Origin: Pedobacter soli
Lineage (GTDB): Bacteria > Bacteroidota > Bacteroidia > Sphingobacteriales > Sphingobacteriaceae
Assembly: GCF_900101435.1 (NCBI RefSeq)
Contig: NZ_FMZH01000007.1
Coordinates: forward strand, 186,001-250,000
Length of the DNA stretch: 64,000 bases
Direction: 5' to 3'
Shown here one piece after another: positions 36,227 to 45,175 of the stretch. The position numbers were made by a program, and so were the translations under genes. The stretch's first letter is position 1. Every line of letters starts with the position of its first letter. The notes below the pieces were generated by a model, which searched no databases, had not been told where the DNA came from, and saw only the letters and a list, made by a program, of their open reading frames with translations.

Positions 36227-36264
36227 TTACTTCTCCGGGCTAATACTGGCCCAAATAAATCTTA

Positions 36265-36696
36265 ATGCTAAATTTTATGGAAAAATATTCAGGTATGCTG
36301 GCACTGGTTTCAGACTCAGCCCAGCATGGAAAAATGAAATTAGGGGTTATATCTGGTCTTAACCCTGCAGGTACTTTGGTAAGCGTGAGTTTCGGGGATC
36401 TATCACTTTCCAGCTTTCCTAGTGACCAGGTTTTAATAATGAAGGATAAAAACGCGCTCTATGGACAGCTTTTATCTTCTTCAAAGGAGCTGGAAATGCA
36501 GGATTTTAAGTTACTGCTCAGCGTCAATATGCTACAAGAAAAAACAGGCTTAAGCGCTCAGCTGCAGGCGATGGAACTTCTAAAATCCAGTCCCAGTGCA
36601 GCTCAGTTCGCAACCGTTAGCTTGTCCGTCCAGCTTGGTCTCAGCTCGCAAATCACTAGTTCAGGAGGCTTATCTGCAGAAAGGGGCGGGAGATGA
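36265..36696 (+). CDS. Tra-operon protein of unknown function
   Basis: The 143-residue protein (or 139 residues from the ATG at 36277) has no signal peptide and no membrane helix. It has a beta-rich N-terminal part (KLGVISGLNPAGTLVSVSFG) and an amphipathic, Leu/Ser/Gln-rich C-terminal part. I do not recognise it. The stop overlaps the M23 gene by four bases. Confidence 0.5.
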   Translation: MLNFMEKYSGMLALVSDSAQHGKMKLGVISGLNPAGTLVSVSFGDLSLSSFPSDQVLIMKDKNALYGQLLSSSKELEMQDFKLLLSVNMLQEKTGLSAQLQAMELLKSSPSAAQFATVSLSVQLGLSSQITSSGGLSAERGGR

Positions 36697-37166
36697 AACT
36701 TTTGTGTCCAGCCATAGGGATTTGCTTAAGCTTATTTTTTGCTCAAGCTGGATTTGCTCAGGTTTATCTTCCCATTTCCGCTCTACACGTCACCAGTCCT
36801 TACGGCTTGAGAGTTCATCCGATAACCGGCCTGCAAGATTTTCACAGCGGGGTTGATTTGGCTGCAAACCATTCGGTTATCTATGCAGTGTTAGCGGGAA
36901 GAGTGATAAGCTGCGCAAGCAATCCGTTTCTTGGAAATTTTATTCGGATCGCTCATGGAGAAATTCAAAGCATCTATGGACATCTCTCCGCAGTTCTTAT
37001 TAGACAAGGAACATGCGTAAAAGCAGGTGAGGTGATCGGGATTTCAGGAAGCACCGGCCGCAGTACCGCAGAGCACCTTCACTTCAGCGTGCGCTATCAA
37101 AATCAACCCATTCATCCACTAAAATTTCTGCTTCAGCTTCAAAGTAGCTGGGCAGTGGCTCCATGA
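36693..37166 (+). CDS. M23-family peptidoglycan endopeptidase of the transfer module
   Basis: The 157-residue secreted protein has a signal peptide ending near AGFAQVY and a single LytM/M23 domain. Zinc ligands and catalytic residues are visible: His51 and Asp55 in HSGVD, His97 in YGHL, and His128/His130 in HLHF. It would open the cell wall locally for the conjugation channel, as VirB1-type hydrolases do in other systems. It is about half the length of many housekeeping M23 proteins, having no coiled-coil domain. A small reading frame is coupled to its stop codon. Confidence 0.85.
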   Translation: MKLLCPAIGICLSLFFAQAGFAQVYLPISALHVTSPYGLRVHPITGLQDFHSGVDLAANHSVIYAVLAGRVISCASNPFLGNFIRIAHGEIQSIYGHLSAVLIRQGTCVKAGEVIGISGSTGRSTAEHLHFSVRYQNQPIHPLKFLLQLQSSWAVAP

Positions 37167-37282
37167 TTATGAAAGATAATATTTTATTTCCCTGCCACGG
37201 GCAGGCGAGGGGTTTAGCTAAAGCTGGATACAGTGCAGTAAACTGCCGCGAAAAAAGCAAGAAAGGGCAAAGCGATGGATAA
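37163..37282 (+). CDS. Candidate small coupled gene, 39 residues
   Basis: The frame begins with ATGA overlapping the stop of the M23 gene and ends eight bases into the ardC gene, so it fills exactly the only larger gap in this operon. The product is short, basic and soluble, with two Cys residues (FPCHGQARGL and VNCREKSKK) and no known family. A CCTGCC/GGCAGG hairpin (37191-37205) lies within it. The tight overlaps at both ends fit the style of the operon, but the frame may also be accidental. Confidence 0.35.
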   Translation: MIMKDNILFPCHGQARGLAKAGYSAVNCREKSKKGQSDG

Positions 37283-38477
37283 GACCCCTCTGTATCTTCA
37301 GGTAGCCCGCAGGCTCATCGAAGAATTAAAAAAAGGAACTGCTCCCTGGCAAAAGCCTTGGAATTCTAAAGGTATCCCAGGCTTTTCAATGCCTTACAAC
37401 CAACAGACCAGGCAGCGTTACAAAGGCATAAACGCTATAAATTTATTGTTGAGCGGATTTGAGGATCCCAGATGGCTCACCTTCAAGCAGGCAGAAGCAG
37501 CTGGATTTAAGGTTAAGCACAAGGAGCACGGCACCTTGATCCAGTTCATTAAAACCCATCAGAATAAAACCCTGCTTGATGAGAAGGGAAACCGGATTTA
37601 TGATGAGTTAGGTAATGCGATTTCGGAACAAATCCAGCTCAAATCTCCCATCATCAGTAATGCCTGGGTTTTTAATGCTCAGCAGATGAGCGGACTTCCA
37701 CTGCTAGCACCAGCTAACAGCACGGAGGTAAAATGGGATCCACTGGAAAGGGCTGAATCGCTGATAGCTGCCAGCGGAGCTAAAATAGAACACCAGTTTA
37801 TAGACCGGGCTTATTATCATCCGCTATATGATGTGATCACTATGCCTGACCGGTCTCAATTTGAGCTTTCTTCAGGATATTATGCTACGCTGCTCCATGA
37901 GCTTGCCCACTGGACCGGGCATCCCGGTAGATTAAACAGAGCGGAACTCATGAGTAACGGGATGGAAGCATATGCTAAAGAGGAACTCCGGGCAGAGATC
38001 GCATCGATGCTAATAGGAGATGAGTTTCGGATCGGACATGCCCCCTCGCAGCATACCGCCTACATCGAGAGCTGGGTATCGATACTGGAAGATACTCCAT
38101 TTGAAATCTTCAGTGCCGCTGCAGATGCGGAAAAGATATTTTCATTCCTAAGCGCTTTTGAGCAGAAGAAAGAAATCTTCCTGGAGAAGGATACAAGCAC
38201 GGAAACGCTGTTAAATGGTAATCCGCAAAGAACTGTAAAATACTTATCCACCGGGGATGAGCTCAGTTATAACGGACAGATCTATAAGATTCAAGGCCAT
38301 TTAAAACAAGGGCGGCTCAAAGTCGAGCAGCAGCCTTCGGGAATTGTTTTCACCCTTTCAAAACACGACCAGCTTTATCACTCGCTTAGCGGAATTAAAA
38401 GTTCACAGCTCGGATCTACTATAGAGCAGAATCCTACTGAGCAGAAACCCACTGAAAACCACAACTTAAAAAGATAA
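37275..38477 (+). CDS. ArdC-like antirestriction protein
   Basis: The 400-residue protein has an ArdC N-terminal ssDNA-binding domain (DKTPLYLQVARRLIEELKKG and PWQKPW) at about 1-130. A zincin-type metallopeptidase-like domain follows, with HELAH at 208-212. ArdC proteins travel with conjugative elements and protect incoming single-stranded DNA from restriction. The C-terminal 110 residues are low-complexity and polar. It follows the M23 gene in the same operon, in line with a role in establishment in the recipient. Confidence 0.88.
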   Translation: MDKTPLYLQVARRLIEELKKGTAPWQKPWNSKGIPGFSMPYNQQTRQRYKGINAINLLLSGFEDPRWLTFKQAEAAGFKVKHKEHGTLIQFIKTHQNKTLLDEKGNRIYDELGNAISEQIQLKSPIISNAWVFNAQQMSGLPLLAPANSTEVKWDPLERAESLIAASGAKIEHQFIDRAYYHPLYDVITMPDRSQFELSSGYYATLLHELAHWTGHPGRLNRAELMSNGMEAYAKEELRAEIASMLIGDEFRIGHAPSQHTAYIESWVSILEDTPFEIFSAAADAEKIFSFLSAFEQKKEIFLEKDTSTETLLNGNPQRTVKYLSTGDELSYNGQIYKIQGHLKQGRLKVEQQPSGIVFTLSKHDQLYHSLSGIKSSQLGSTIEQNPTEQKPTENHNLKR

Positions 38478-38480
38478 CCT

Positions 38481-39266
38481 ATGAAAACATTATTTCAATC
38501 TAGCGATCTGCCTTTAGCGCAATTAGAAAAACTCGGCATTTATCACCAAGGCCAGCTCTTGCTTAATCCAGAAGAAATCAGTGCGCTATTATCCGGAAGA
38601 CGCACTGAGCTAATCAGTCTTTTTGAGCTAAAGGGGGAAAAATTTGATATCGAAAGACTGGATGCGCGGCTTTCCCTTCGCCGCAATGCAAATAATGAAG
38701 TGGAAGTTTTGATCAATCCCATCTACCATTCCCCAAGGCAACATTCGCTGTTGACTGATCATGAAATGCATCAGCTTATTGAAGGCAAGAAGGATTTTAT
38801 TGCTAAGAGCATCCAGATTGAGGAAGGCATCTCTGAGATGTACAACATCGAATATGACCGGGTTACCAATGATTTCGTTGGATACAGTGTTCCACAAGTC
38901 CAAGCGCCAGACCTGGTAAATGGGATGATACTTGATCAGGAGCAAAAGGAATCTTTTCAAAAAGGAGAACTGATTGAACTAGGGGACGGAACGCGATTTC
39001 AGCACCGGGTCACCCAAGCGAGCGGCCTACTTGCAGATCGCCGGGAACTAATCCTTTCAGTGCTGGTGGATGGAGGCATTTCCTATCTATTAATTAAAGA
39101 TATTCAGCCGCTAAGTAATATTAGCACGCAACTTGATCACCATACTCCCTCTTTTAATAAAGCGCTCGCTGATATGCAAGGTGTAGCAGAGCCTACTATG
39201 CAAGAACACAAAGCCCTGCAAATTGCTTTCACTACTCAAGAGAATTCTAAAAGCCGCGTTAGATAA
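38481..39266 (+). CDS. DUF4099/DUF3945-like protein of conjugative elements
   Basis: The 261-residue protein begins with the DUF4099-like pattern LPLAQLEKLGI followed by LLSGRRTELI. The middle repeats a DUF3945-like LLTDHEMHQLIEGKKDFIAK motif. Similar proteins are common downstream of ArdC or next to toprim and topoisomerase genes in Bacteroidota elements, with no known function. It has no membrane segment or enzyme motif. It starts three bases after the ardC stop. Confidence 0.65.
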   Translation: MKTLFQSSDLPLAQLEKLGIYHQGQLLLNPEEISALLSGRRTELISLFELKGEKFDIERLDARLSLRRNANNEVEVLINPIYHSPRQHSLLTDHEMHQLIEGKKDFIAKSIQIEEGISEMYNIEYDRVTNDFVGYSVPQVQAPDLVNGMILDQEQKESFQKGELIELGDGTRFQHRVTQASGLLADRRELILSVLVDGGISYLLIKDIQPLSNISTQLDHHTPSFNKALADMQGVAEPTMQEHKALQIAFTTQENSKSRVR

Positions 39267-39308
39267 ACCAGCAATAATCAATTTCATCAACCTTTAAACT
39301 TTACCATT

Positions 39309-40139
39309 ATGAATCAGAATAACTTAGAATACCTACAAAAAATGCTTGACCACCTTGGCTTTGGAACGCGGCTTAATGCAGTCTTGGAAAGTGCTATTTA
39401 CAAAAAGCCAGAATCATTTAACATTGGCCTAAATCAAAAATATATTCCTGCTGAATTCCGCTCCGACCCTGGAAAAGGAGTAGATATGATGCATTTTGAT
39501 CTTCAGTTTAATAAATCCAGAGAAACCGATGCCTACTTTTTAAATGGATTTGAAGCAACACTTAAGCGTTACAACACTGATCAGCCGGTTTCAAAAATCT
39601 TTGACATTGAAAAGCATCACCGGATGACAGCGCTGCAGTCATACAAACTTTTATGTGGCCTTTCTCTGCAAAAGGATATTTTTTTGCGTGACCTAACCCA
39701 TGGTGGCGCAGATACCTTAGAGCGTATTCCTGTTTGGTTTTCACTGGATTTGCAGGTAACTAACGAGCGCGGCAACCATCCTTTGAACCGGTTCTATCCG
39801 GGATACGGCTTTGATCTTGAAGCAACAGTGGACCGCTATAACTTTAAAGGCTTGGAAGATATGCAGAAGCGTGATGCAGTAATCAGGGCTTTGAAGTATG
39901 GGAACTTAATTGAGCTGCCCTTAGAACTCGATGGAAAAGTTCAGCCCGTGTATCTTTCGGCAAATCCTGAGATGAAAACCCTAAATGTTTATTCTAAAGA
40001 AATGCAGCCTATAAAAACAGAACGCATCTTTCCGCCCTCTACTGCCATTAGTGACCAGATAAGTGAGTCAAATATAAATGAGGTGAGTCAAAATAAAGAA
40101 CCAAATAGTGAGCAAACTAAATCAAGAATTGGCCGCTAA
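39309..40139 (+). CDS. Unknown protein at the end of the transfer operon
   Basis: The 276-residue soluble protein has no signal peptide, no membrane helix and no domain I recognise. Its C-terminal third (residues about 165-245) has patterns such as GYGFDLEATVDRYNFKGLEDM that resemble the DUF3945 repeats of its neighbour. The last 30 residues are Asn/Ser/Glu rich. It is probably cotranscribed with the ArdC and DUF4099-like genes and may share their role in the recipient cell. Confidence 0.55.
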   Translation: MNQNNLEYLQKMLDHLGFGTRLNAVLESAIYKKPESFNIGLNQKYIPAEFRSDPGKGVDMMHFDLQFNKSRETDAYFLNGFEATLKRYNTDQPVSKIFDIEKHHRMTALQSYKLLCGLSLQKDIFLRDLTHGGADTLERIPVWFSLDLQVTNERGNHPLNRFYPGYGFDLEATVDRYNFKGLEDMQKRDAVIRALKYGNLIELPLELDGKVQPVYLSANPEMKTLNVYSKEMQPIKTERIFPPSTAISDQISESNINEVSQNKEPNSEQTKSRIGR

Positions 40140-40523
40140 TCAAATACTTTGTATCGAATATTTAGATAGATGGGTTTATTCATTAAAACTTATAGTGATT
40201 CGCTATTGAATTGTGACTTTGTTTTAAGGTAGAATTTAAGATGTCGGCTTTAGGATTTCGAAATAACTTCTTTTAGCAGATAAGTAGTGAGAGCAAAGGA
40301 TCAAATTATAGTATGAAGAAGATGCCCTTGTTTTCCCATTTTTCCATCAAAAAAAGGGATTGTCAAATCGATATACCAAATAAAAATCTACACCTTTGCT
40401 TTAGCTTCATTAAAGTTAATGGTTCAGGTAAGTTAGCAATAAATAAGTATAAGGTTAATAGGCAGCAATGAGCACTTTGTTGATATAATACGAAAAAAAT
40501 ATGGCGATGTTTTTATCAAGTAT
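40140..40523. other. Spacer between the transfer module and the glycan locus
   Basis: The 384 bases hold no recognised gene. A 52-codon frame at 40313-40471 lacks any feature beyond its length. No terminator hairpin, element end, tRNA or repeat was seen, so the right boundary of the transfer element cannot be placed here. Confidence 0.35.
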
Positions 40524-41159
40524 ATGGCAGTGAGATTTTTACTTGTAGATAGAATTGCCAGTAAAATTGGGAATATACTTTACCAAAAGATATTTTGGCG
40601 ATTCGCATTTGGAAATAGAGTACCTCGAAGTATTTGGGAGAAACAATTTAGCAACGGTGTTTGGGATTATCTATATAGCGATAATGAAAAGCAACACTAT
40701 CAAATAATTTCCGGTTATGTGAAACTCTACTGCCGAGCGCCAACGCTGCTTGATGTAGGATGTGGGCAAGGGGTCTTGTACCACTACCTTAGAGAGAATA
40801 AGAATTCACTAGAGTATTTTGGAATTGATATCTCAAAACAGGCTATCGAAATTGGGAAAAAAGAGTTTCCTGAAGCGAATTTTTCACAACTGGATTTCGA
40901 TCGTAAAAAGCTGGATAAAAAATTTGATGTAATCGTTTTCAACGAAACGCTTTATTATTTTGACCGGCCGCTAAAAACGATAGAAAAGGTAATCAGAGAT
41001 AATTTATATCCAAACGGCTACCTGATTATCTCGATGTGCGATTATATCGGACACGATGTAATTTGGGAAAAATTAACGAAGCACTACAAGCCTTTAAAAA
41101 TGGATACAGTAGAAAACCAGATCGGACAAAAGTGGAAGATAGCTCTATTTAAACCCTGA
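40524..41159 (+). CDS. Class I SAM-dependent methyltransferase
   Basis: The 211-residue protein has the Rossmann SAM-binding motif LLDVGCGQGVLYHYL, an acidic loop GIDISKQAI after the second strand, and motif DVIVFNETLYYF. The substrate cannot be read from sequence. It converges on the glycan operon, overlapping the deacetylase gene by 11 bases at the 3' end. A role in glycan modification is possible but not shown. Confidence 0.8.
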   Translation: MAVRFLLVDRIASKIGNILYQKIFWRFAFGNRVPRSIWEKQFSNGVWDYLYSDNEKQHYQIISGYVKLYCRAPTLLDVGCGQGVLYHYLRENKNSLEYFGIDISKQAIEIGKKEFPEANFSQLDFDRKKLDKKFDVIVFNETLYYFDRPLKTIEKVIRDNLYPNGYLIISMCDYIGHDVIWEKLTKHYKPLKMDTVENQIGQKWKIALFKP

Positions 41160-41892
41160 TGAGATTGTAGAGCTGCAGTAAAGGATCACCAATGAAACGC
41201 AACCCCCTGTAAATATGACCAAGTTTAAAGCTCATAGATTGTTTGGTATCGCTTTCATGGATGCCAAATCTTCTTAATGAAAGGTTGGTTTGAAAGGGCG
41301 TATAAATACCTGCCGCGAATTGATAACCGGCACTTTTTAATAGGGCAGGATAATGTTTTGGTATTTGCCCGTAGGGATAGGAAAAAGAAGTGATTTGTTT
41401 ACCCAGTAGCGCTGTTAATATAGCTTTGGATTGATGGGTTTCGTTTTTGGAAGCCTCTTGGTTTGGCTCTGGTCTTTTATGGTTGTCTCCATGGCTGCCA
41501 ATTTCCATGCCGCTTGCTGAAAGATATTTCAATTGATCGGCAGACATCAACCTAACTGCTTCAAATCCCTGCTCCTCAACATCCCACAAATTTATACCTC
41601 CAATCTGCGCCGTTGGAATAAAAAATACGGCCTTCATTCCCCGCCTTAGCAGCTCAGGCACGACGTAATCAAACAATGATGCTGGACAATCATCAAAGGT
41701 AATGATGATTTTTTTGTTAAGACTTGCATTCGGATTCATTAGGTTAATGGTTTCGAATGTAGTGGTCTCATAACCACGTTCGGTTATACAATCCAGAAAA
41801 ATGTTGAATTGATTTATACTTATAGTCCAACCTTTCAAACTGGGGTGAGGGTTATCAGCAATATGATGAAACATGGCAATAGGCAAATTCAT
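41149..41892 (-). CDS. Polysaccharide deacetylase (NodB-fold)
   Basis: The 247-residue protein has the catalytic motif ITFDDCP (Asp67, Asp68) and the metal ligands in GSHGDNH (His134, His138), plus the SYPYGQIP motif. It belongs to the carbohydrate esterase 4 family, which removes N- or O-acetyl groups from sugar polymers. There is no signal peptide, so the enzyme may act in the cytoplasm or before export. It is the last gene of the long glycan operon, two bases after the acetyltransferase gene. Confidence 0.88.
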   Translation of the reverse strand: MNLPIAMFHHIADNPHPSLKGWTISINQFNIFLDCITERGYETTTFETINLMNPNASLNKKIIITFDDCPASLFDYVVPELLRRGMKAVFFIPTAQIGGINLWDVEEQGFEAVRLMSADQLKYLSASGMEIGSHGDNHKRPEPNQEASKNETHQSKAILTALLGKQITSFSYPYGQIPKHYPALLKSAGYQFAAGIYTPFQTNLSLRRFGIHESDTKQSMSFKLGHIYRGLRFIGDPLLQLYNLIRV

Positions 41893-41894
41893 TT

Positions 41895-42455
41895 TTAGCC
41901 GGAAATTGTCCTTTCTCTTACCTTTATTGCCGGGTTACCCTGGTAAATACTATATGCTTCAAGATTTTTGGTAGCCACACTGCCCATAGTTAATATGGCA
42001 TGGCTATGCAAGGTTACCCCTGGACCAACTTTAGCTGAAGCGCCTACCCAGGCACCTTCTTCGAGCGTGATGGGGGCAACAATTAAATCGAAACCAATGC
42101 TACTGTAATTATGATTTCCTGTTATAAGTACTGCTCGTTGGGAAATACAGCAATTTGAGGCAATACTAACCGGCGCTAAGTTTTCAATATAACAATCAGC
42201 AAGCCAGCTGTAATCTCCAACAATAAGCCTCCAGGGATATTTGATATGAATCCCCGGCTTAACCCTAACCTGTTTTCCAATTTTTGCGCCAAACAACTTT
42301 AGTACAAAAACAAGGATTGTACTAAAGGGCATTAGCCTGCTTTTAAAAAAAAATATATCGGTAAAGTACCATAAAAATTGCTTTATGGCTGATGCTCCTG
42401 TTTGAAAATCTCCGGTGTCGAAATTTTTATGTAATTGTGTCTTTTTCAACATCAA
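41895..42455 (-). CDS. WcaF-type sugar O-acetyltransferase
   Basis: The 186-residue protein has a left-handed beta-helix of hexapeptide repeats in its C-terminal two thirds, with GAWVGASAKVGPGVTLHSHA and the histidine in TGNHNYSS. The N-terminal part has a helical segment ahead of KIGKQVRVKPG, as in WcaF of the colanic acid pathway. It would acetylate a sugar of the glycan. It overlaps the exosortase gene by four bases. Confidence 0.85.
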   Translation of the reverse strand: MMLKKTQLHKNFDTGDFQTGASAIKQFLWYFTDIFFFKSRLMPFSTILVFVLKLFGAKIGKQVRVKPGIHIKYPWRLIVGDYSWLADCYIENLAPVSIASNCCISQRAVLITGNHNYSSIGFDLIVAPITLEEGAWVGASAKVGPGVTLHSHAILTMGSVATKNLEAYSIYQGNPAIKVRERTISG

Positions 42456-43078
42456 AATGAATCTGATTCGGATGGAGCGTTTACCGCCGTTTTTATTTTG
42501 GCTGCTCCTTTAGTATTTTTTCTTATCCAAAAATAGAGTTGTGTAAAAACACAGATATAAACAATGATATTGAATATTTCGTGGTGGTAGGTGAAATTCT
42601 GTCTTTGCGACTGGAAAAAGCCGAGCAACACACCCAAGCCTGCAATTCTGCAAACATTTAAGAGGTAAATGCTAAGCAATCCTATAGCCAGCATTCTGAA
42701 AGTAGATTTCCACGGAGCTGGAAAAGCGAGTACAAAAGCAGCTAAAAAACTCATTACGCCAAGGCCCAGACATGAGTAGTTAATACGTAAATATGGGCCT
42801 GCAACCACCATTACATCGGTTTCATTGTAAATTGCATAAAAACCAAATGCTTTAATAATCCATACTGCAGGTATAATCAAAATCGTTCTTAAGCCTTGTA
42901 TATAATTAAAGTGCTGGGAAATGTACGCGTTATAATATTTTGCACCGGGTGTAGTTACACTGTTCATAAACAGGTTGCCCTGACTAAACAATATGTACAA
43001 TATGAAAAGTGCAATTACAAACTTAATCGCTTTCCTATCGGCTTGTTTTTTGGCTTCTTTATTCGGGATTTCGTTCAT
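42452..43078 (-). CDS. Exosortase-family membrane transpeptidase/protease
   Basis: The 208-residue protein has about six membrane helices. The exosortase residues are in place: Cys103 in the motif NYSCLGLG, Arg144 in LNVCRIAG, and His165/His166 in TYHHEIFN. The form is that of the short Bacteroidota exosortases encoded beside Wzy-like polymerases; I recall the XrtY type, but the subtype is not certain. Exosortases cut and re-anchor proteins with a C-terminal sorting signal. No substrate gene lies next to it. The only candidate in the window is the frameshifted gene at 16520. Confidence 0.8.
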   Translation of the reverse strand: MNEIPNKEAKKQADRKAIKFVIALFILYILFSQGNLFMNSVTTPGAKYYNAYISQHFNYIQGLRTILIIPAVWIIKAFGFYAIYNETDVMVVAGPYLRINYSCLGLGVMSFLAAFVLAFPAPWKSTFRMLAIGLLSIYLLNVCRIAGLGVLLGFFQSQRQNFTYHHEIFNIIVYICVFTQLYFWIRKNTKGAAKIKTAVNAPSESDSF

Positions 43079-43135
43079 GATACCGGGATGTTTCGCAATA
43101 AAGGTAAGCTTTTCTTTTTTACTTAATATTAAACT

Positions 43136-43996
43136 TTAATGCTTCGGGGAACGCTGCTTTAGCGCATTAATTTTTTTATCTACTAACTTTCTGAACCAGA
43201 GTCCCTGCAAATAATGAAACTTTCTGGCGGTTTTATTATCAAAAATCCCCAATTTAAAAATCATGCGGTACCCATAGTATAAGTAAGGCCTTAAGCCCAG
43301 GGGGAGTTTCCACCAAAGCCGCTTTAACCAGGCTTTCTTTTCATCAGGGTTACCAAAAAGATTTGGCCTAAGGGCCTGCACTCTGATATTCTGCATCCGT
43401 TCTATCTCTTCATGAGCAATCAGATCACTATATTTTTCATGTTTTTTAAACCAGAAATCAATATCGTTTTCTTTCAGATTTTCCTCCAGAATATGCCCGT
43501 TTTTCCATATGGTGGTTTTACCAGGAACAATAAAACGGTGATCCATATTTTCATTCAGATCAGAATAACCAATTCCCGTTCTGAACATTTTTAAAAGGTA
43601 AATAGGGTAGTAGCCTCCGTAACGGATCCAGCTGCCCTGGAAAAAATTCTTGCGGTTAAAGTAAATACCGTTTATGCCTTCAAAATCATGAGCTTTAAAA
43701 TTTTTGAGTCGATCAAAAAGTTCAGACGTAACAATCTGGTCGGCATCGAGACCAATTGTCCATGGGGTTTTAACTTCAAAATTATTTAATGCAAAATCCC
43801 ACTGTTTGGGATGATTGATAAAAGGATTGCTTTTTACTTCGGCCCCATAATCTTTGGCAATTTTGAGCGTATTATCGGTGCTGCCACTGTCGAGTATAAA
43901 AATTTTGGCATTCAAACCTTTAATTGAATCCAGTAACCTCGACAAATGAATTTCTTCATTAAAAGTTAACACAATAAAGCTAAAATCCGGATTCAC
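43136..43996 (-). CDS. Glycosyltransferase family 2
   Basis: The 286-residue protein has the GT-A start FSFIVLTFNEEIHLSRLL, the nucleotide-binding DSGSTDNTLKIA motif and LDADQIV. Family relatives of this kind transfer sugars in exopolysaccharide or lipopolysaccharide assembly. The C-terminal region is basic and aromatic, with KLPLGLRPYLYYGYRMI, as in WcaE/WaaE-like proteins. It overlaps the upstream GT4 gene by one base. Confidence 0.85.
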   Translation of the reverse strand: MNPDFSFIVLTFNEEIHLSRLLDSIKGLNAKIFILDSGSTDNTLKIAKDYGAEVKSNPFINHPKQWDFALNNFEVKTPWTIGLDADQIVTSELFDRLKNFKAHDFEGINGIYFNRKNFFQGSWIRYGGYYPIYLLKMFRTGIGYSDLNENMDHRFIVPGKTTIWKNGHILEENLKENDIDFWFKKHEKYSDLIAHEEIERMQNIRVQALRPNLFGNPDEKKAWLKRLWWKLPLGLRPYLYYGYRMIFKLGIFDNKTARKFHYLQGLWFRKLVDKKINALKQRSPKH

Positions 43997-45174
43997 TATA
44001 TTAACTGTTTGTAAAGTTCAAGGTATCGGTTGGCTAAAACGTCATCGTTAAAATCTTTCCTGATAATCTCTGGAGCTGATGCTTTAATCATTTCCCTTTT
44101 TTCTTTTTGTGAAAAGGCTATCAGCAAGGTTTCTTTTATAGCATTAACATTTAAAGTGGTAACCCAGCCTAACTTTTGACTGGTTACATAATCTGATAAG
44201 CCAACCTGATCGGATATTAAAACCGGTGTACCTACACTTAAGCTTTCGATCACTACATTGGCAAAATTTTCGTTAAAAGAAGTTAGTACTAGTAAATCGT
44301 GTTGGGCAATTATCCGGTATTTATCTTTGTTTTCAACCTGTCCAATCCAATTTATATGCCTGCTGATATTGAAATCTGAGGCTTTTATCTTAAGGTAATC
44401 TACATATTCTTTCTTGCCTGAGCCGGCAACGGTTAACTGCCAATTGATATTCAACAGTGATAAAGCTTCGAATAGCAGTTCTAATCCTTTCTTTTCTTCG
44501 ATACGGGAGAGGAAGATCAGGCGGAAAACTGCTGGATCATTATCAAAATTCATGGTTTTTGAACTGGCAGCTGATGCTTGAAAATTAACCAGATTGGGAA
44601 TTACGGTTATGCTTTTCGGATTAATAATTTTCTGTATATCATCTTTTTCCTGATCGCTGGTGGCATGGATATGGCAGTATTGTAATAATCTTTTTCCGAT
44701 GAAATAATGCAGTATTCTTTTGGCGAAAGAATTACGGTTATTTTGAGTATAGGCTGTAAGCATACCCCTGGGCGAAAGCACTACAGGTATGTTATACCAT
44801 TTGACTACCCAGCAGCTTAAAACAGACACCAGGTTCCACCAGCCATGGATATGGACGATATTTTTCTCCTTTACAGCTTGAAGGATGTTTTTGAGCTCCC
44901 GCAGTAACTGAGGAGAAAAATGGCTGTGATCTTTGGTTAACCTTTTAAAATAAGTTACAGATACGCCATCTATTAAAACTGGTTTACCTGGGCTAACATT
45001 CAGTTCCTGATCCCCGTTTGCGGTGGTGGTTAATACTTGTAAGTCAAAATTACCTTTCTCTTTGCTCTCATCAATAATTTTAGTAGCAGCTTCGCATAAC
45101 TTGGCCACGCTTTGTATAGGGCCACCATAAATGTAGGCAGGTTTGTAGGATGCGGTAAGGTGAATAATCTTCAA
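43996..45174 (-). CDS. Glycosyltransferase family 4 (exosortase-locus type)
   Basis: The 392-residue protein is a GT-B fold enzyme with an N-terminal acceptor domain starting KIIHLTASYKPAYIYGGPIQ and a C-terminal nucleotide-sugar domain with ENFANVVIESLSVGTPVLIS. The E-x7-E pattern of GT4 is preserved. Its place directly between the Wzy-like gene and GT2 gene in an exosortase cluster resembles that of the XYAG1 type, which I recall only from memory. It would add one sugar to the repeat unit on the cytoplasmic side. Confidence 0.85.
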   Translation of the reverse strand: MKIIHLTASYKPAYIYGGPIQSVAKLCEAATKIIDESKEKGNFDLQVLTTTANGDQELNVSPGKPVLIDGVSVTYFKRLTKDHSHFSPQLLRELKNILQAVKEKNIVHIHGWWNLVSVLSCWVVKWYNIPVVLSPRGMLTAYTQNNRNSFAKRILHYFIGKRLLQYCHIHATSDQEKDDIQKIINPKSITVIPNLVNFQASAASSKTMNFDNDPAVFRLIFLSRIEEKKGLELLFEALSLLNINWQLTVAGSGKKEYVDYLKIKASDFNISRHINWIGQVENKDKYRIIAQHDLLVLTSFNENFANVVIESLSVGTPVLISDQVGLSDYVTSQKLGWVTTLNVNAIKETLLIAFSQKEKREMIKASAPEIIRKDFNDDVLANRYLELYKQLI

Positions 45175-45175
45175 C

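Noticed and set aside
37191..37205. Terminator between the M23 and ardC genes
   Set aside because: The CCTGCC/GGCAGG stem has no U-run and lies inside a tightly packed operon.
40313..40471. 52-codon frame in the spacer before the glycan locus
   Set aside because: Composition is that of AT-rich intergenic DNA and no homologue pattern or start signal is visible.
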